A stretch of DNA of 37,316 nt, taken from assembly GCA_000482145.1 (NCBI GenBank), contig AUXH01000129.1, positions 1 to 37,316 on the forward strand. Direction: 5' to 3'. Positions 10,082 to 19,250 of the stretch are shown here, in pieces. The notes beneath the pieces were generated by a model that was not told the origin of the DNA, searched no databases, and was given only the letters and a program-made list of their open reading frames with translations. This DNA comes from Strigomonas culicis. Its lineage: Eukaryota > Euglenozoa > Kinetoplastea > Trypanosomatida > Trypanosomatidae. The position numbers were made by a program, and so were the translations under genes. Numbering within the stretch: the stretch's first letter is position 1; each line of letters starts with the position of its first letter.

Positions 10082-10992
10082 TGCTAGCTTCTAGGCACAA
10101 TAAAAGAAAGAAAAGAAAGAGAAAAGAAGTGTATTGTTTTATCAAATTGAGTCACTCGAAAGAAACACTAATTGTATAGCAATCGAAAGATAGTCATTGA
10201 TGTGACATTCAGTGGTGTCAAAACAACCTGCTTTCGTCAAGTTGCTTTTCCTTTGTAGCTATTGATTTTTTTTTTTGCTTTGCTTAAGCTTTTTCCATCT
10301 CAATCTGCATAAGTTCGTTAAACTTTTTTTTTTGAGAATCACTAAAAAAAAAAAGAAAAAAAAAGGAAGTTCACGACAACAATGTTTTTTTTCGCGTTCT
10401 TCTTATTAATTAACCTTTTCTTTCCGTTGCAGTAAAGGGGCAAACAATGAAATTGAGAAAAAAAAAGATATTTTCTTCTTTCACCTCTTTCGGTTTCGCT
10501 GTATTTCATCATTGTTACTATTATCATGATATCCTTGATGTTGGCTAGTTGTCATCCTTCAGAAATGCATAGATCTCATCAAGTTTAAAAACACAGCATC
10601 GCTAAAGAGAGACAATGTTTTTTTTTTTTTTGCATTATGTGTGTTGTCCCTACTTGTTATTGGCAAACAGAAGAGAAAAAAAAAGAGGAAAAGAGTGTAT
10701 AGGTTCTTTTTTTTCTTTTTCGATATTGGTGTTCTTGGGTTTTTTATTTTTTGAAATATCACCTAAATCAGGTACGGTAATTCTTTTGATATGTGTGTTA
10801 AAAAAGTATCTTTTTCAATTATATTATTCTGCTTTAGTTAGTTAGTTATTTTTTTTCACTGAAAAATTGAAGAAAAATAATTTTGTAGGGTGGGAGGTGG
10901 AGAAAGGGAGAAAAAAAAAAGGAATCAGAAAAAAAAGACAGCACGTTGGGCTAATGCTTCCAGTGGCGTCATTAAGAGTATCTGTAGGTCAC
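10082..10992. other. Intergenic: GDP-mannose pyrophosphorylase 3' flank and BEACH 5' flank
   Basis: This 911-base gap is very AT-rich, with many A and T runs of eight or more. The plus-strand purine tract at 10102-10129 (pyrimidine on the minus strand) followed by AG at 10091-10092 is the probable splice acceptor for the BEACH mRNA, giving a leader of only about 9 bases. I saw no tRNA, snoRNA or small coding frame. Confidence 0.6.
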
Positions 10993-12153
10993 CTACATGA
11001 TAATCGCGGGCTCGAAGTAGTGCTTCCCGATCGACTTGTTGGGGAGGCAGCTGACACCGTTGCAGAAGCGTCCTTCGTCCATCTGCACGTCATCGCCGAA
11101 CACACAGGTGTTGGTGATGTGGCACCAGGGACCGATTGTGTTGTTCCATCCAATGATGCTCTTGGAGATGCGGGACGCCTTCCCCACGGTAGAGTTCGCG
11201 AAAATGGCCGAGTTCTCGATGCGGCAGCTGGGGCCGATCTTGCAGTTGGGGCCGATCGACACGTTGGGGCCAATCACACAGCCATCTCCAATGTGGGCCG
11301 TCGGGTCCACGATGCAGCAGCCAATGATCGTGAAAGCCGCACCCTTCTCGGATTCCTTCTCGTCGGTAAACAGATCATCCGTTTCCTTCTTGGTACCGAG
11401 AATAGAAGTGAGGTACTTGGCCATACCACCGATGAAGTCCGCAGGCTGGCCAATATCCATCCAGAAGCCCTCGAGGTTGTACGCGTACAGCTGAGCGGTG
11501 CCGGCCATCTGAGGGAAGATCTCCTTCTCGATCGACGTGCGACGCGGGGGAATGCGGTCCAGCACGCTCTTGTTGAAGACGTAAATACCGGCGTTGATGC
11601 GGTCACCGACAAAGCTCTTCGGCTTCTCTACGAACTGGTCAATGCGGTTCGTCACCTTGTCGTAAACGACCACGCCGTACTTGTCCCATTCGGACACCTT
11701 GGTGACCATAATGGTGCCCTCCTTGCCATGGTTGCGATGGAACGCGAGCAGCTCGCGAAGAGGAAAGCGGCACGTGACATCGGAGTTCAGCACGAAGAAG
11801 GGCTTGTCGTCCTGCATCAGCACGTCGCGCGCGAGCGCAAGAGGGCCAGCCGTGCCCAGCGGCTCCGTCTCGAGCGAGAACACGAAGTTCACGCCGAGCT
11901 TCTTGCCCCACTCATCCATCTCCGCCTTCATGGCATCCGGGCGGTACGCCACGGCCAGGATGACTTCCGTCACGCCAGCCTCCTTCAGCGCCTCCACTTG
12001 GTGGATAATGACGGGCTTGTTGCAGAAGGGAACAAGCGGCTTGGGCACCGTGAGCGTCAGCGGGCGCAGGCGCGTGCCATAGCCGCCAACAAGAATGAGA
12101 GCCCTCATGCCAGAGCCGGCCCCCTTCGACGAAGCGTTAGTGTGATCCGCCAT
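10993..12153 (-). CDS. GDPMP: GDP-mannose pyrophosphorylase (mannose-1-phosphate guanylyltransferase)
   Basis: This 386-residue enzyme makes GDP-mannose from mannose-1-phosphate and GTP, feeding N-glycans, GPI anchors and mannose-rich surface polymers. The nucleotidyltransferase signature is at about 18-33 (LILVGGYGTRLRPLT), followed by PKPLVPFCNKP, the metal-binding NSD near 125 and FVEKP. The C-terminal third is a left-handed beta-helix of hexapeptide repeats (IGDGCVIGPNVSIGP...), and the protein ends in the EPAIIM tail typical of eukaryotic GMPPB. It is slightly longer than the about 360-371 residues usual for the family because of a 15-residue N-terminal leader. An open frame extends 27 codons upstream, but that part crosses the pyrimidine tract and splice acceptor, so the start is placed at MADHTN. 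The coding sequence is GC-rich at third positions, consistent with high expression. Confidence 0.97.
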   Translation of the reverse strand: MADHTNASSKGAGSGMRALILVGGYGTRLRPLTLTVPKPLVPFCNKPVIIHQVEALKEAGVTEVILAVAYRPDAMKAEMDEWGKKLGVNFVFSLETEPLGTAGPLALARDVLMQDDKPFFVLNSDVTCRFPLRELLAFHRNHGKEGTIMVTKVSEWDKYGVVVYDKVTNRIDQFVEKPKSFVGDRINAGIYVFNKSVLDRIPPRRTSIEKEIFPQMAGTAQLYAYNLEGFWMDIGQPADFIGGMAKYLTSILGTKKETDDLFTDEKESEKGAAFTIIGCCIVDPTAHIGDGCVIGPNVSIGPNCKIGPSCRIENSAIFANSTVGKASRISKSIIGWNNTIGPWCHITNTCVFGDDVQMDEGRFCNGVSCLPNKSIGKHYFEPAIIM

Positions 12154-12183
12154 GATTGACTGATTTAGAGAGAGAAAAAAAAA
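12154..12183 (-). promoter_or_regulatory. Probable spliced-leader acceptor for GDP-mannose pyrophosphorylase
   Basis: On the minus strand a 17-base pyrimidine tract (12183-12167) is followed by AG at 12161-12160, only six bases before the ATG at 12153. No other AG lies between tract and start codon. This supports the chosen start and predicts an unusually short leader after the spliced leader. Confidence 0.6.
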
Positions 12184-12661
12184 CGGTAGAAGTTTTGTCT
12201 TTTTTTGATTGCAAAAGAAAAAAACGAGGAGCAAAAGGTAATTCTAATATTGTTGCCAATAAAAGGGAGATAGTTCAGAACGGAAACAGGCAGCAAGTTG
12301 AACAAGGAGAACTCCATCAACAGAAAAGAAATTACAACTGATGCACTAGTAGCGGCTCGCCTTCACAAGAAGTGACCATTCGCTTCGTTTCGTTTTTTTT
12401 TCTTTCTTCCCTTTTCTTCACCAGCTGCATGTACATAGTCTACAGAAGCTGCTGAAGTGTAAGAGGATCACACGTGCAAGCAAGGAAGCCAAACACGTAC
12501 GAACACACACAGAAAAAAGGGGGAGGAAAGCAGAACCAAGAGAAACGAAATTGCAAGTCTAAGATTGAATGAGATCGGAAAAAAAAAAACTGAGTTGTGC
12601 ATGAAGAAGTGTGCGTCAAGAGTTTTGTGAAGAAATAAAAAGGAAAGAAAAGAGGAAAAAC
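12184..12661. other. Intergenic: methyltransferase 3' flank
   Basis: AT-rich and purine-rich on the plus strand, with a short (CA)n at about 12504-12511 and long A runs. It is probably the 3' untranslated region and polyadenylation zone of the methyltransferase gene. I see no further gene. Confidence 0.55.
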
Positions 12662-13411
12662 TCACTCCTTTACCAGTCGTTCAGAAGAGCCGCTAATACT
12701 CCATCGGTACAGCTGAAAAGGTTCTTCATCGACAAAGTCATCCAGCACAAAACCGTATTCACTGGGGATAGATTGCAAATCACACTCCATTCGTTCGGAG
12801 CGCGCCACACTCCCACAGATAAAGGTACCCTGATGCTTTAGAGCGTGTCTAGCCGTATTGAGTCCCAGACGCAGTGTTTGGTTAAAATAGAATATGTCGC
12901 TACCAATGACCACATCAAATCGATCTAACTGGACAAAATCCAGCAATTCTTGAAGCTGGTCCAGATCACCCCACTTCAGCTGTCCGACAACGCAATTTGT
13001 ATAGGGTCGGTTTCTCCGCGTCAACTCAGCAAGGGCCAACGAAACGGGGGAACAGTCCGTAAGTACCATACGTGACGCCAAGGAAGAAAGCGCATAGCCC
13101 ACCACACCCGTGCCGCAGCCCAGCTCTAAGATCGATTTGCCCTCAAACAGCTCCTTATTCGCAATCAGCCAGGAAATGAGCGAGTACGCAGCAGGCCAAA
13201 CGTACTGGGGCAGTGTCTCCGCCTCCACAAGGCTAACGACAGCGTCGCGCTTGTCACCAACGGGCATCGCCCGCGACCGTGTGTCGTGCCGGATGTACAC
13301 CTCACCGCCGGTGGGTGTCTCCTTCCATCCAAAGCGATCATCTTTCTCCAGCAGTGACTGCAGCCTCTCGACTCTCTCCTGCACGAAAGTGTCGTGCGAA
13401 GGTAAGTACAT
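12662..13411 (-). CDS. Seven-beta-strand methyltransferase, METTL21-like (Methyltransf_16)
   Basis: This 249-residue protein has the layout of class I SAM-dependent lysine methyltransferases of the METTL21/Methyltransf_16 type. The SAM-binding motif I is SILELGCGTGVVG at 93-105, the acidic end of strand 2 is VLTD at 116-119, and the family post-motif II segment is GSDIFYF at 170-176 (DxxY/F type). The motif QYVWPAA at 69-75, before motif I, is also typical. Members methylate lysines on chaperones, elongation factors and other non-histone proteins; the substrate here is unknown. The frame is open further upstream through GTG, but the first ATG comes after a pyrimidine tract and an AG at 13431-13430, leaving an 18-base leader, so the start is set at MYLPSHD. 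Confidence 0.85.
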   Translation of the reverse strand: MYLPSHDTFVQERVERLQSLLEKDDRFGWKETPTGGEVYIRHDTRSRAMPVGDKRDAVVSLVEAETLPQYVWPAAYSLISWLIANKELFEGKSILELGCGTGVVGYALSSLASRMVLTDCSPVSLALAELTRRNRPYTNCVVGQLKWGDLDQLQELLDFVQLDRFDVVIGSDIFYFNQTLRLGLNTARHALKHQGTFICGSVARSERMECDLQSIPSEYGFVLDDFVDEEPFQLYRWSISGSSERLVKE

Positions 13412-13470
13412 CGAATCCACACGGTTTTCCTGCACGATGAGAGAGCACACACAAAAAAAGAGAAAACTAC
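13412..13470 (-). promoter_or_regulatory. Probable spliced-leader acceptor for the methyltransferase
   Basis: Read on the minus strand, a pyrimidine-rich stretch (about 13465-13440) is followed by CAG ending at 13430, then 18 bases to the ATG. This argues that the upstream GTG-initiated reading is not used. Confidence 0.5.
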
Positions 13471-13703
13471 TCTTATTGAAATTATCCTACTCGATATTTA
13501 TATAGAACTTGTATAAATAAGAGATAAAAATGAGAAAGAAGCGAGCAAATCAGAACAGCACACACACACAACAAAAAAAAAAGCAATAGAAATATCAGAA
13601 ACAGATTCTGACAAACACAGTAGTAATTAACACAAAAAGAAGACGGTTTGCGAAGCTAATTGCATTTATAAGTGGATAGTAAGGCATTTCCCTCATTTTG
13701 TAT

Positions 13704-14783
13704 TCAAGCCAAGGAAGGAAAGTTCTGTTCATTAAACACGGGAATTCGGTCGGGCACACGAGGTGGCGGTGCCTGCACCGTTGGATCCGCATATTGCGCG
13801 TGCACGTCATACGCAAAGTGGTTGTCGTATGCAGCGCCGCCGCGTCCACGGTACTCGCCTCTCCCTCGACCACCGCCACCGCCACCACGGTACGCGTTGC
13901 CCCTAGTACCAGCATAACCCTGTGCGCGGCCTCGGCCGTCATCCCCTCGACCGCCGCCACGACCGCCACTTGCTTGGCCACGCCCTCCACGGTCGTAGCC
14001 ACGGCCGCCGCCGCCACCGCCGTAGCCACGCCCACCACGCTCCCTTCCCCGCGGACCCCCTTGTCCATGGTCAAGCCCGTGGTCATAACTGCCGCCGCCT
14101 GGGTAGGCTCCACCGCGACCGCCACCTCCCCGCAGTGGGGGCGGTGCACTCTTTTGATAATGTTGGCCTACCGTTAGTGGCTGAAAGCGCGGTGCACCTT
14201 CCAGACCACCAGACACTTTGTATCCCATTTCCTTTCGCCTTCGGTGAGCCAGAAACTCGTTCTTTAGCTGCGCCACCTCACCGCCGAGAAGCACAATATT
14301 ATCGTTTGTCATTATAATGGCTCCGGAGCGCACCTCTGCGCCGCCTTTGACCAGCAGTTTTTCACCGGGAATGGGAATGCCTTTAAAAATGGCGAGCGTC
14401 GATAACTCCACCGCGGATATCTCCACGGAGCCGTCGGATAAGACTAATTTCAGCAGACGACTACTGGTGTTTCGTTGCATCGCCGCGTTTAACGCAGCCT
14501 CCGCGTCATCCGACTCAGCGCACGGTCTCAGCGGCTGCGTTGCGTCACGGGCGCTGTTGATTTGCAGTACCACGTTGTTTGGTAACGTGGCCGCCGTCTG
14601 GGATGCGATGCCGTAGGGCAGCACACTCCCTGCTGGGGCAAAGTCCTTTATATGATCACAAAGAACCTTCCTATAGAGCTCATCAGCCGTGAGCGTCGGT
14701 TTATTTAGTTTCGCACGCTCAGCATAATCCTTTGCCACACTCAGAAAGTACTTTGATTTCACCTCCTCAGCCAAGTCTGCCAT
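13704..14783 (-). CDS. RMI1/TDRD3-type OB-fold protein with RGG-rich tail
   Basis: This 359-residue protein starts like RMI1 and TDRD3, the OB-fold partners of topoisomerase III. A helical N-terminal region (about 1-60) ends in the LPYGI turn. The segment VVLQINSARDATQP at 71-84 matches the family's LQINS...SQP block. An OB fold follows at about 110-175 with KLVLSDGSVEISAVE and the closing VLLGGEV. From about 217 to 318 the chain is RGG/GGRG-rich, a typical RNA-binding and arginine-methylation region. The C-terminus ends in a short FPSL motif. RMI1 proteins dissolve recombination intermediates with Top3 and a RecQ helicase. TDRD3 pairs with Top3-beta on DNA and mRNA. The RGG tail favours a nucleic-acid or mRNP role, but which topoisomerase it serves is inference. 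A TTG-initiated extension of four codons was rejected. Confidence 0.82.
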   Translation of the reverse strand: MADLAEEVKSKYFLSVAKDYAERAKLNKPTLTADELYRKVLCDHIKDFAPAGSVLPYGIASQTAATLPNNVVLQINSARDATQPLRPCAESDDAEAALNAAMQRNTSSRLLKLVLSDGSVEISAVELSTLAIFKGIPIPGEKLLVKGGAEVRSGAIIMTNDNIVLLGGEVAQLKNEFLAHRRRKEMGYKVSGGLEGAPRFQPLTVGQHYQKSAPPPLRGGGGRGGAYPGGGSYDHGLDHGQGGPRGRERGGRGYGGGGGGRGYDRGGRGQASGGRGGGRGDDGRGRAQGYAGTRGNAYRGGGGGGRGRGEYRGRGGAAYDNHFAYDVHAQYADPTVQAPPPRVPDRIPVFNEQNFPSLA

Positions 14784-15294
14784 GTGCAGCAACAAAATGG
14801 AAGTAGGAGTACCACTACAACAGCAAAATCTAATCGCACAGTGTAAGTCTGTGAGAATGTAAACCTACAGAACAAACACACACAAAAAAAAAAAAAGAGC
14901 GATGAAGCCGGAGAGAGAAGCAAATAAGAAAAAGTTTACGAGCAGCCTCACTTGTCGATGAGAATCTGGCATATTATAGCATCAAGAGTACAACAGCACA
15001 GAAGGGAGGGAAAACAAATTCCCGTACATGTCTCATTTTTTTTTTATTGTTATTTTATTTAACTGAATAACAGTTGAACGAATAAAAATAGAACATGAGC
15101 GTAAACTCCAAAGGGAGAAAAAAGAAGCTCTAGTTCTATCGGGGGAAAAAAAGAACTACATTCATCCTTATTAACATTTTTTTATACATAAAAAAAAAAG
15201 AGGTGAACGAAAAACACAAAACTAGTAATAAAGAACGGTAAATGAATTAACATGGGAAAAAAAGATGCCCCGGGAAGCTTTACACTTCGTGTAC
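14784..15294. other. Intergenic: coiled-coil gene 3' flank and RMI1-like splice signal
   Basis: A minus-strand pyrimidine tract at 14897-14877 is followed by the first AG at 14866-14865, predicting an 81-base leader for the RMI1/TDRD3-like mRNA. The rest is AT-rich with long A and T runs and is probably the 3' untranslated region of the coiled-coil gene. No RNA gene is recognised. Confidence 0.55.
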
Positions 15295-16563
15295 TTATTT
15301 CAAAGCATCAATTCTCTCCTGAAGAGACTTGTTTTCATCGTTGAGACGCTTCTTCTCATGTTCAAAATCAACCTTCACTCTGTCCACGTGTGACAGTAGT
15401 GTCTCGAATTCCCGGTCTTTCTCACGAGCTTGAAGCTGGGAAGACACCGCACGAGACGAAATGGCATTCTGCAGAATATCAATTTTTTGCTCCAGCTGCT
15501 CCACCTTTGCGTCGTGGCTGTTCAGTTGGTTGTCGCGCTGCAGAACGGTGTCGCGGGAAACCTCCAGCTCGCGGATCAGCTCTTCGAATTGCGTGAGAGG
15601 CACCTCCGTTGCACCCTCCGGAACACCCTCAATAGGCTCATCATCCTCCACTTCAGCAAAAACCTGCTTGAGGAAAAGGTTGACTGCCTCCAGGCGTGTC
15701 TCCAGCTGGCGCAGACGCACTTCCAGAGAGACGATGGATTTGGAGTTGCTGACGTTCGTTTCACGGAGCGAGGTCAAGTTGTTGTGAAGCACCTTCTTAT
15801 CCCCCTCGATGCGACGAACCACCTTGTATTTGTCATCGTCACGAGGTTGGTCGAGCAGCCTCTCCTTCTTCTTACGCAGACGCTCGAAGGACTTCACCTT
15901 CTCAAACATGTCTTGGTACTCTTCCTCCTGCTTCCTGAGCTGTTCTTCAGCCTCCGCTATGCGCTCGTCAACGGTGGCCTGTTTATCCAAGTGGTGGCTC
16001 AGCTCCTCGATCTCCTTTGTCAGCCGGTCGGTGTGCTCCTTCACGGTCCTCTGCTCTTCGTGCAGAGCCTCCAGTGTACGCCGTTTTTCGTAGAATTCGC
16101 TGGCCAGCGCAGAGGACACCTTGTACGCACGGGTGTCCTTCTCCCATGCGGTCGAGCGCTTCACAATAGCCAGCTGCGTGCTCTGCTTCTCTAACCCCCT
16201 CTCCACCTCCTCCAGCTGGTGAGAAATCACGTTCGAGGTTGTTTGCAGATCCTCCGTTTTCTTTGTCTCAATCTTCAGCTCGTCCTCCAACGCCCGCAGC
16301 TCCGCGAGCGACTCTGGCGATATCTTAATGCCGCTTGCGACTCTTCCCTCGCTGCCACTGCCCGCCTTCTTTTTGCTGAGGATCATATCGTTCACCGTGC
16401 GGAGCTCGTTAAGAAGTTCCTGTTCCTCCTTGGCGCGACGAAGCTCTGCCTCCTTCCTAGTCACTTGGAGCTCCAAGGTACGCGCTTCGCTTTTTTTCCG
16501 CTCCAGTTCTTCATTGAGAAGCTGAGGCGATTGCTCCCTTAAGGCTACAGCACCTTCAGACAT
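15295..16563 (-). CDS. Coiled-coil protein, function unknown
   Basis: This 422-residue protein consists almost entirely of predicted coiled coil: long runs of E, K, R, Q and L in heptad-like spacing from about 15 to 420. Two breaks are visible, a Gly/Ser-rich hinge at about 65-80 (KKKAGSGSEGR) and an acidic proline-containing loop near 305-320 (EDDEPIEGVPEG). There is no signal peptide, membrane segment or catalytic motif. Such proteins in trypanosomatids are often cytoskeletal or flagellar, but nothing in the sequence proves that. I do not recognise a named ortholog. The ATG follows two pyrimidine tracts. The probable acceptor AG lies upstream of the nearer tract, because no AG occurs between that tract and the start. 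Confidence 0.85.
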   Translation of the reverse strand: MSEGAVALREQSPQLLNEELERKKSEARTLELQVTRKEAELRRAKEEQELLNELRTVNDMILSKKKAGSGSEGRVASGIKISPESLAELRALEDELKIETKKTEDLQTTSNVISHQLEEVERGLEKQSTQLAIVKRSTAWEKDTRAYKVSSALASEFYEKRRTLEALHEEQRTVKEHTDRLTKEIEELSHHLDKQATVDERIAEAEEQLRKQEEEYQDMFEKVKSFERLRKKKERLLDQPRDDDKYKVVRRIEGDKKVLHNNLTSLRETNVSNSKSIVSLEVRLRQLETRLEAVNLFLKQVFAEVEDDEPIEGVPEGATEVPLTQFEELIRELEVSRDTVLQRDNQLNSHDAKVEQLEQKIDILQNAISSRAVSSQLQAREKDREFETLLSHVDRVKVDFEHEKKRLNDENKSLQERIDALK

Positions 16564-16992
16564 TTCGTGTGGATGGTTTAGAGCAAAGAAGAAAGAGGAG
16601 AAGAAAAAAAGAAAATGTAATCTGTGTAGCGGGCTTTCTCGTTAGGTAGCTAGTGTTAAACCACGCGGAAGTAAAGTGTAAAGAAGAAAAGAAGAAAAAA
16701 AAAGAAGAAAGAAAGGACCAAAATAAAGAGAAGGAGAGAAAGAGCATTGCATTTTGCAAGATTCATACCTCATATGTTGAAAACGAAAACAAAAAGTAAA
16801 GTCTTTTTGCTACCTTCCAGTGGAAAAAAGAAAAGGAAAAAAAACAAGAGCGTGGCTCATACTAAACCGTTTGAAGGGCAAAATGTTCCTCTTCATACCG
16901 CAGAGACACAAACAGACCTCATACACACACATTCACACATGCGCACACAGGTGGAAACAAGAAGAGAGAGCGAAATGGTGTTGAAGTGACCA
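16564..16992. other. Intergenic: arginase-like 3' flank and two pyrimidine tracts
   Basis: Two purine tracts on the plus strand (about 16584-16613 and 16678-16745) read as polypyrimidine on the minus strand and mark the splice region of the coiled-coil gene. A short CA-rich stretch lies at about 16922-16950. No gene is seen. Confidence 0.5.
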
Positions 16993-17988
16993 TTAATGGT
17001 CAGGATATGGGTTTTCAGAGATAGTCCCCTGGCGCTGCATCATTTGCACACGTGCCATTCCTTCCTCCTCCGTCTGTGTCGATATGGTGTAGCACTTCAA
17101 GATGGACTCTTTGAGTACCTTTGCCAGTGCCATCTGAGTGAGGCCAATGCCATCGCCTCGATGAATGTCGAGCGCCGGATTATACCCATGGATGTCAACT
17201 CCGATGACCTTAGGGCCACGTATACCGTTCATAATGTGAAGAAGTTCGCGAGTAGAAAGCCCACCAGGAATAGGTGTCTCCACCGCAGGAGCGAAGGCGG
17301 GGTCCATCACACTCGCATCGATGCTAATGAACACCGGATAGTCATTCCGTATGTCGCGGATGCAAAACAGACCCTTGGAATAGATTGCATGCATATCCAT
17401 GTAGAACATGTGGTGTTGCTTTCGTATTTTGCGGTCCATGGAAGTGACGCACCGATTTCCCACACTCACAACGCCCTTCAGGAGATTCTTCTCCAGTAAA
17501 ACACGAATGGGTGCGTCATCCTGTACAAGATTTGGGTGCGCCGAAAAATGCAGAAGGACTACATCTTCTGTTGGAAACAAGTTCTTGTAAGCTTCGATCA
17601 TGCTCAAAGTAGCGGACCCGTTCCCACCTACGCTTACAGGGACGTAACTCTTCTCCGTTAGTTCTGTCGTTGCCTGTGTGGAGGCAAGGTACCAATCGTC
17701 CTTGGAAGGAGTACCTGCTTCGCCTTCTGCCAGCATGTTGCCACACTCGAGAACGGGCATGAAGAACACCGTTTCAGGGGGGCATTCGATAGGGGCTGTT
17801 TTGTGAAAAGTCATCTCCGCATAGATATCTGAGTCACGCGGGCACGCGTAAAAGTGCTGAAGCAGTCTGTTGGCGCTCTGCGGAATGCCACCGCTGTACC
17901 CCATAAGAGCAACTGGGCCCATCCGATTCGCCCAATCTGTGGAACGAGGTGGGAGACCTTTCACATGACTTAAAAACTTAGAGAACAT
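16993..17988 (-). CDS. Arginase-like protein lacking the manganese site
   Basis: This 331-residue ureohydrolase-fold protein has the same length as the T. brucei arginase-like protein, whose crystal structure shows no binuclear manganese cluster. The three metal motifs are degenerate here. GGDHS has become GGNGS (121-125), so the first ligand His is Gly124. DAHxD has become SAHPN (149-153), with Ser149, retained His151 and Asn153. SxDxDxxDP has become SIDASVMDP (222-230), with Asp224 kept but Ser226 in place of Asp. Thus four of the six classical ligands are lost. Classical arginase or agmatinase activity is not expected; the physiological role is unknown. From memory the T. brucei protein has Ser149, Arg151, Ser153 and Ser226, so His151 and Asn153 differ. 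The start ATG follows a T-rich tract and an AG. Confidence 0.92.
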   Translation of the reverse strand: MFSKFLSHVKGLPPRSTDWANRMGPVALMGYSGGIPQSANRLLQHFYACPRDSDIYAEMTFHKTAPIECPPETVFFMPVLECGNMLAEGEAGTPSKDDWYLASTQATTELTEKSYVPVSVGGNGSATLSMIEAYKNLFPTEDVVLLHFSAHPNLVQDDAPIRVLLEKNLLKGVVSVGNRCVTSMDRKIRKQHHMFYMDMHAIYSKGLFCIRDIRNDYPVFISIDASVMDPAFAPAVETPIPGGLSTRELLHIMNGIRGPKVIGVDIHGYNPALDIHRGDGIGLTQMALAKVLKESILKCYTISTQTEEEGMARVQMMQRQGTISENPYPDH

Positions 17989-18195
17989 TAATTTAACAAC
18001 AACTCTTGCAGATAAAAAAAAAATAATTTAGTGTGTGGGGAGTTCGGGAAAGAGAGGGGAGGGGGTTGCAAGAAGAATGAACCATTTAAATGAACTATGT
18101 AGCTTTTGCCAATATCATGTAACGTGGCTGCACGACTGCAAGCAAGAGAAAGCAAGACAAACGGAAGAAGCAAAAAAAAAAAAACGAAAGAGATA

Positions 18196-18226
<31 letters not shown>

Positions 18227-18360
18227 TCTGCGTGGTTGGTTGGTTGTGCATCAACAGCACACAACACAACAATTATGGCAAGCAGGCAGTCATTCGAAAA
18301 TGGAAAGAAACAATGCACTGAGATCCATGAAGAGTGAAAAAAAAAAAAAAGACACTCGCT
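17989..18360. other. Intergenic with GT microsatellite
   Basis: Contains a (GT)n tract at about 18199-18226 (AC repeats in the sense of transcription) next to an A-rich run, and an A14 run near 18338-18351. The T-rich tract and AG just right of 17988 are the probable splice signals of the arginase-like gene. No gene is recognised. Confidence 0.5.
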
Positions 18361-18894
18361 TCACTTCCTTGAAAGCGACAACACCACCGTGTCATTCTTG
18401 CCAGATAGGTACGATGAAGTACTAGTGGGCTCCTTTCCTGCAAGGAACTCTGCGTTGTTTGTTGGTGACCATAGACTTCGGTTCGTACTGCAACCATCGT
18501 CCGAATGGTGTGCAACAGGAATGATGTGTCCTTTTTGAGAGTGGTAATGGTGTCTCTTGCCTTTTTCAGCTGTCCGCGACTGGCGGACAAGGCGGTGGGC
18601 CGCACCCTTCTCTCGCTGACCGGCCTGCCACGTCAGAAATGCCTCCTTGCGTGCAATTCGCTTTATTTTCTGCGCCTCCAACATCTCCAGTAGTTTTTCA
18701 CGCTTCTCAACAAACTCTGAAGACTCAACTCGATCAGGGGGGATCAAGCCAATTTCTTGCGCGAGCCTCTTTTTGTCGATATCCTCTTCGCGAATGCCCT
18801 GCTTCACACGTGCATTAACAGCATTACTAAAAATGATTTTACTGCGGACATCATTGGGCACGTAGCATGCAACTATGGTAGTTAACCGATGCAT
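18361..18894 (-). CDS. Small basic hypothetical protein
   Basis: This 177-residue protein matches no family I recognise. The N-terminal ~95 residues are charged and mostly helical (EEDIDKKRLAQEIGLIPPDRVE, then FVEKREKLLEMLEAQKIKRIARKEAF in two blocks). The C-terminal half is basic, His/Ser-rich and probably disordered. No signal peptide or membrane segment is seen. The gene lies between the cyclophilin and arginase-like genes on the same strand. Its ATG is preceded by a pyrimidine tract (about 18951-18929 on the minus strand) and an AG a few bases before the start. That gives good support that it is a real gene, although the function is unknown. Confidence 0.7.
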   Translation of the reverse strand: MHRLTTIVACYVPNDVRSKIIFSNAVNARVKQGIREEDIDKKRLAQEIGLIPPDRVESSEFVEKREKLLEMLEAQKIKRIARKEAFLTWQAGQREKGAAHRLVRQSRTAEKGKRHHYHSQKGHIIPVAHHSDDGCSTNRSLWSPTNNAEFLAGKEPTSTSSYLSGKNDTVVLSLSRK

Positions 18895-19250
18895 AATAGC
18901 TTCAACGTCACAGTAAATACATCAAGCAAAAGGGGAAAAAAAAGAGAAACAGAACATGGAAAAGGAAAAAGGAATGAAGGAGAAATACACATTATCTACG
19001 TAGTACACTGCTTGGCCAACAGTTGCATGTCGCAGTTGTCAAAGTACAAGGCTCAGTCCACATTACTGAACACGGTGCAGAATGAAATTCGTTTACTCGT
19101 TTACTATTTATTGGCATTTAGCTCTTCCATTGGTTTGCCTATTAATCGAACAAGACTTTGGATGGAAGAAGAGAAAAGAAACCTTCATGAGAAAGGTATG
19201 GAAAAAAAATGACAAGACAGAAATTAGTTAGAAGGTTGTTAGCCATCAAA
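18895..19250. other. Intergenic: cyclophilin 3' flank and downstream splice signal
   Basis: A minus-strand pyrimidine tract lies at about 18951-18929, with an acceptor AG close to the start at 18894. The remainder is the likely cyclophilin 3' untranslated region. No RNA gene or further coding frame is supported. Confidence 0.5.

Noticed and set aside
10867..12159. 430-codon open frame on the plus strand, fully antisense to GDP-mannose pyrophosphorylase
   Set aside because: It is longer than the gene it overlaps but has low-complexity His/Arg/Val-rich composition and no domain. GC-rich third positions of the real gene keep antisense frames open.
13412..13450. GTG-initiated N-terminal extension of the methyltransferase
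   Set aside because: It overlaps the probable splice acceptor; trypanosomatid genes start with ATG.
15430..16194. 254-codon plus-strand open frame antisense to the coiled-coil gene
   Set aside because: Leu-rich translation is the mirror of Glu/Lys/Gln-rich coiled-coil codons; no independent support.
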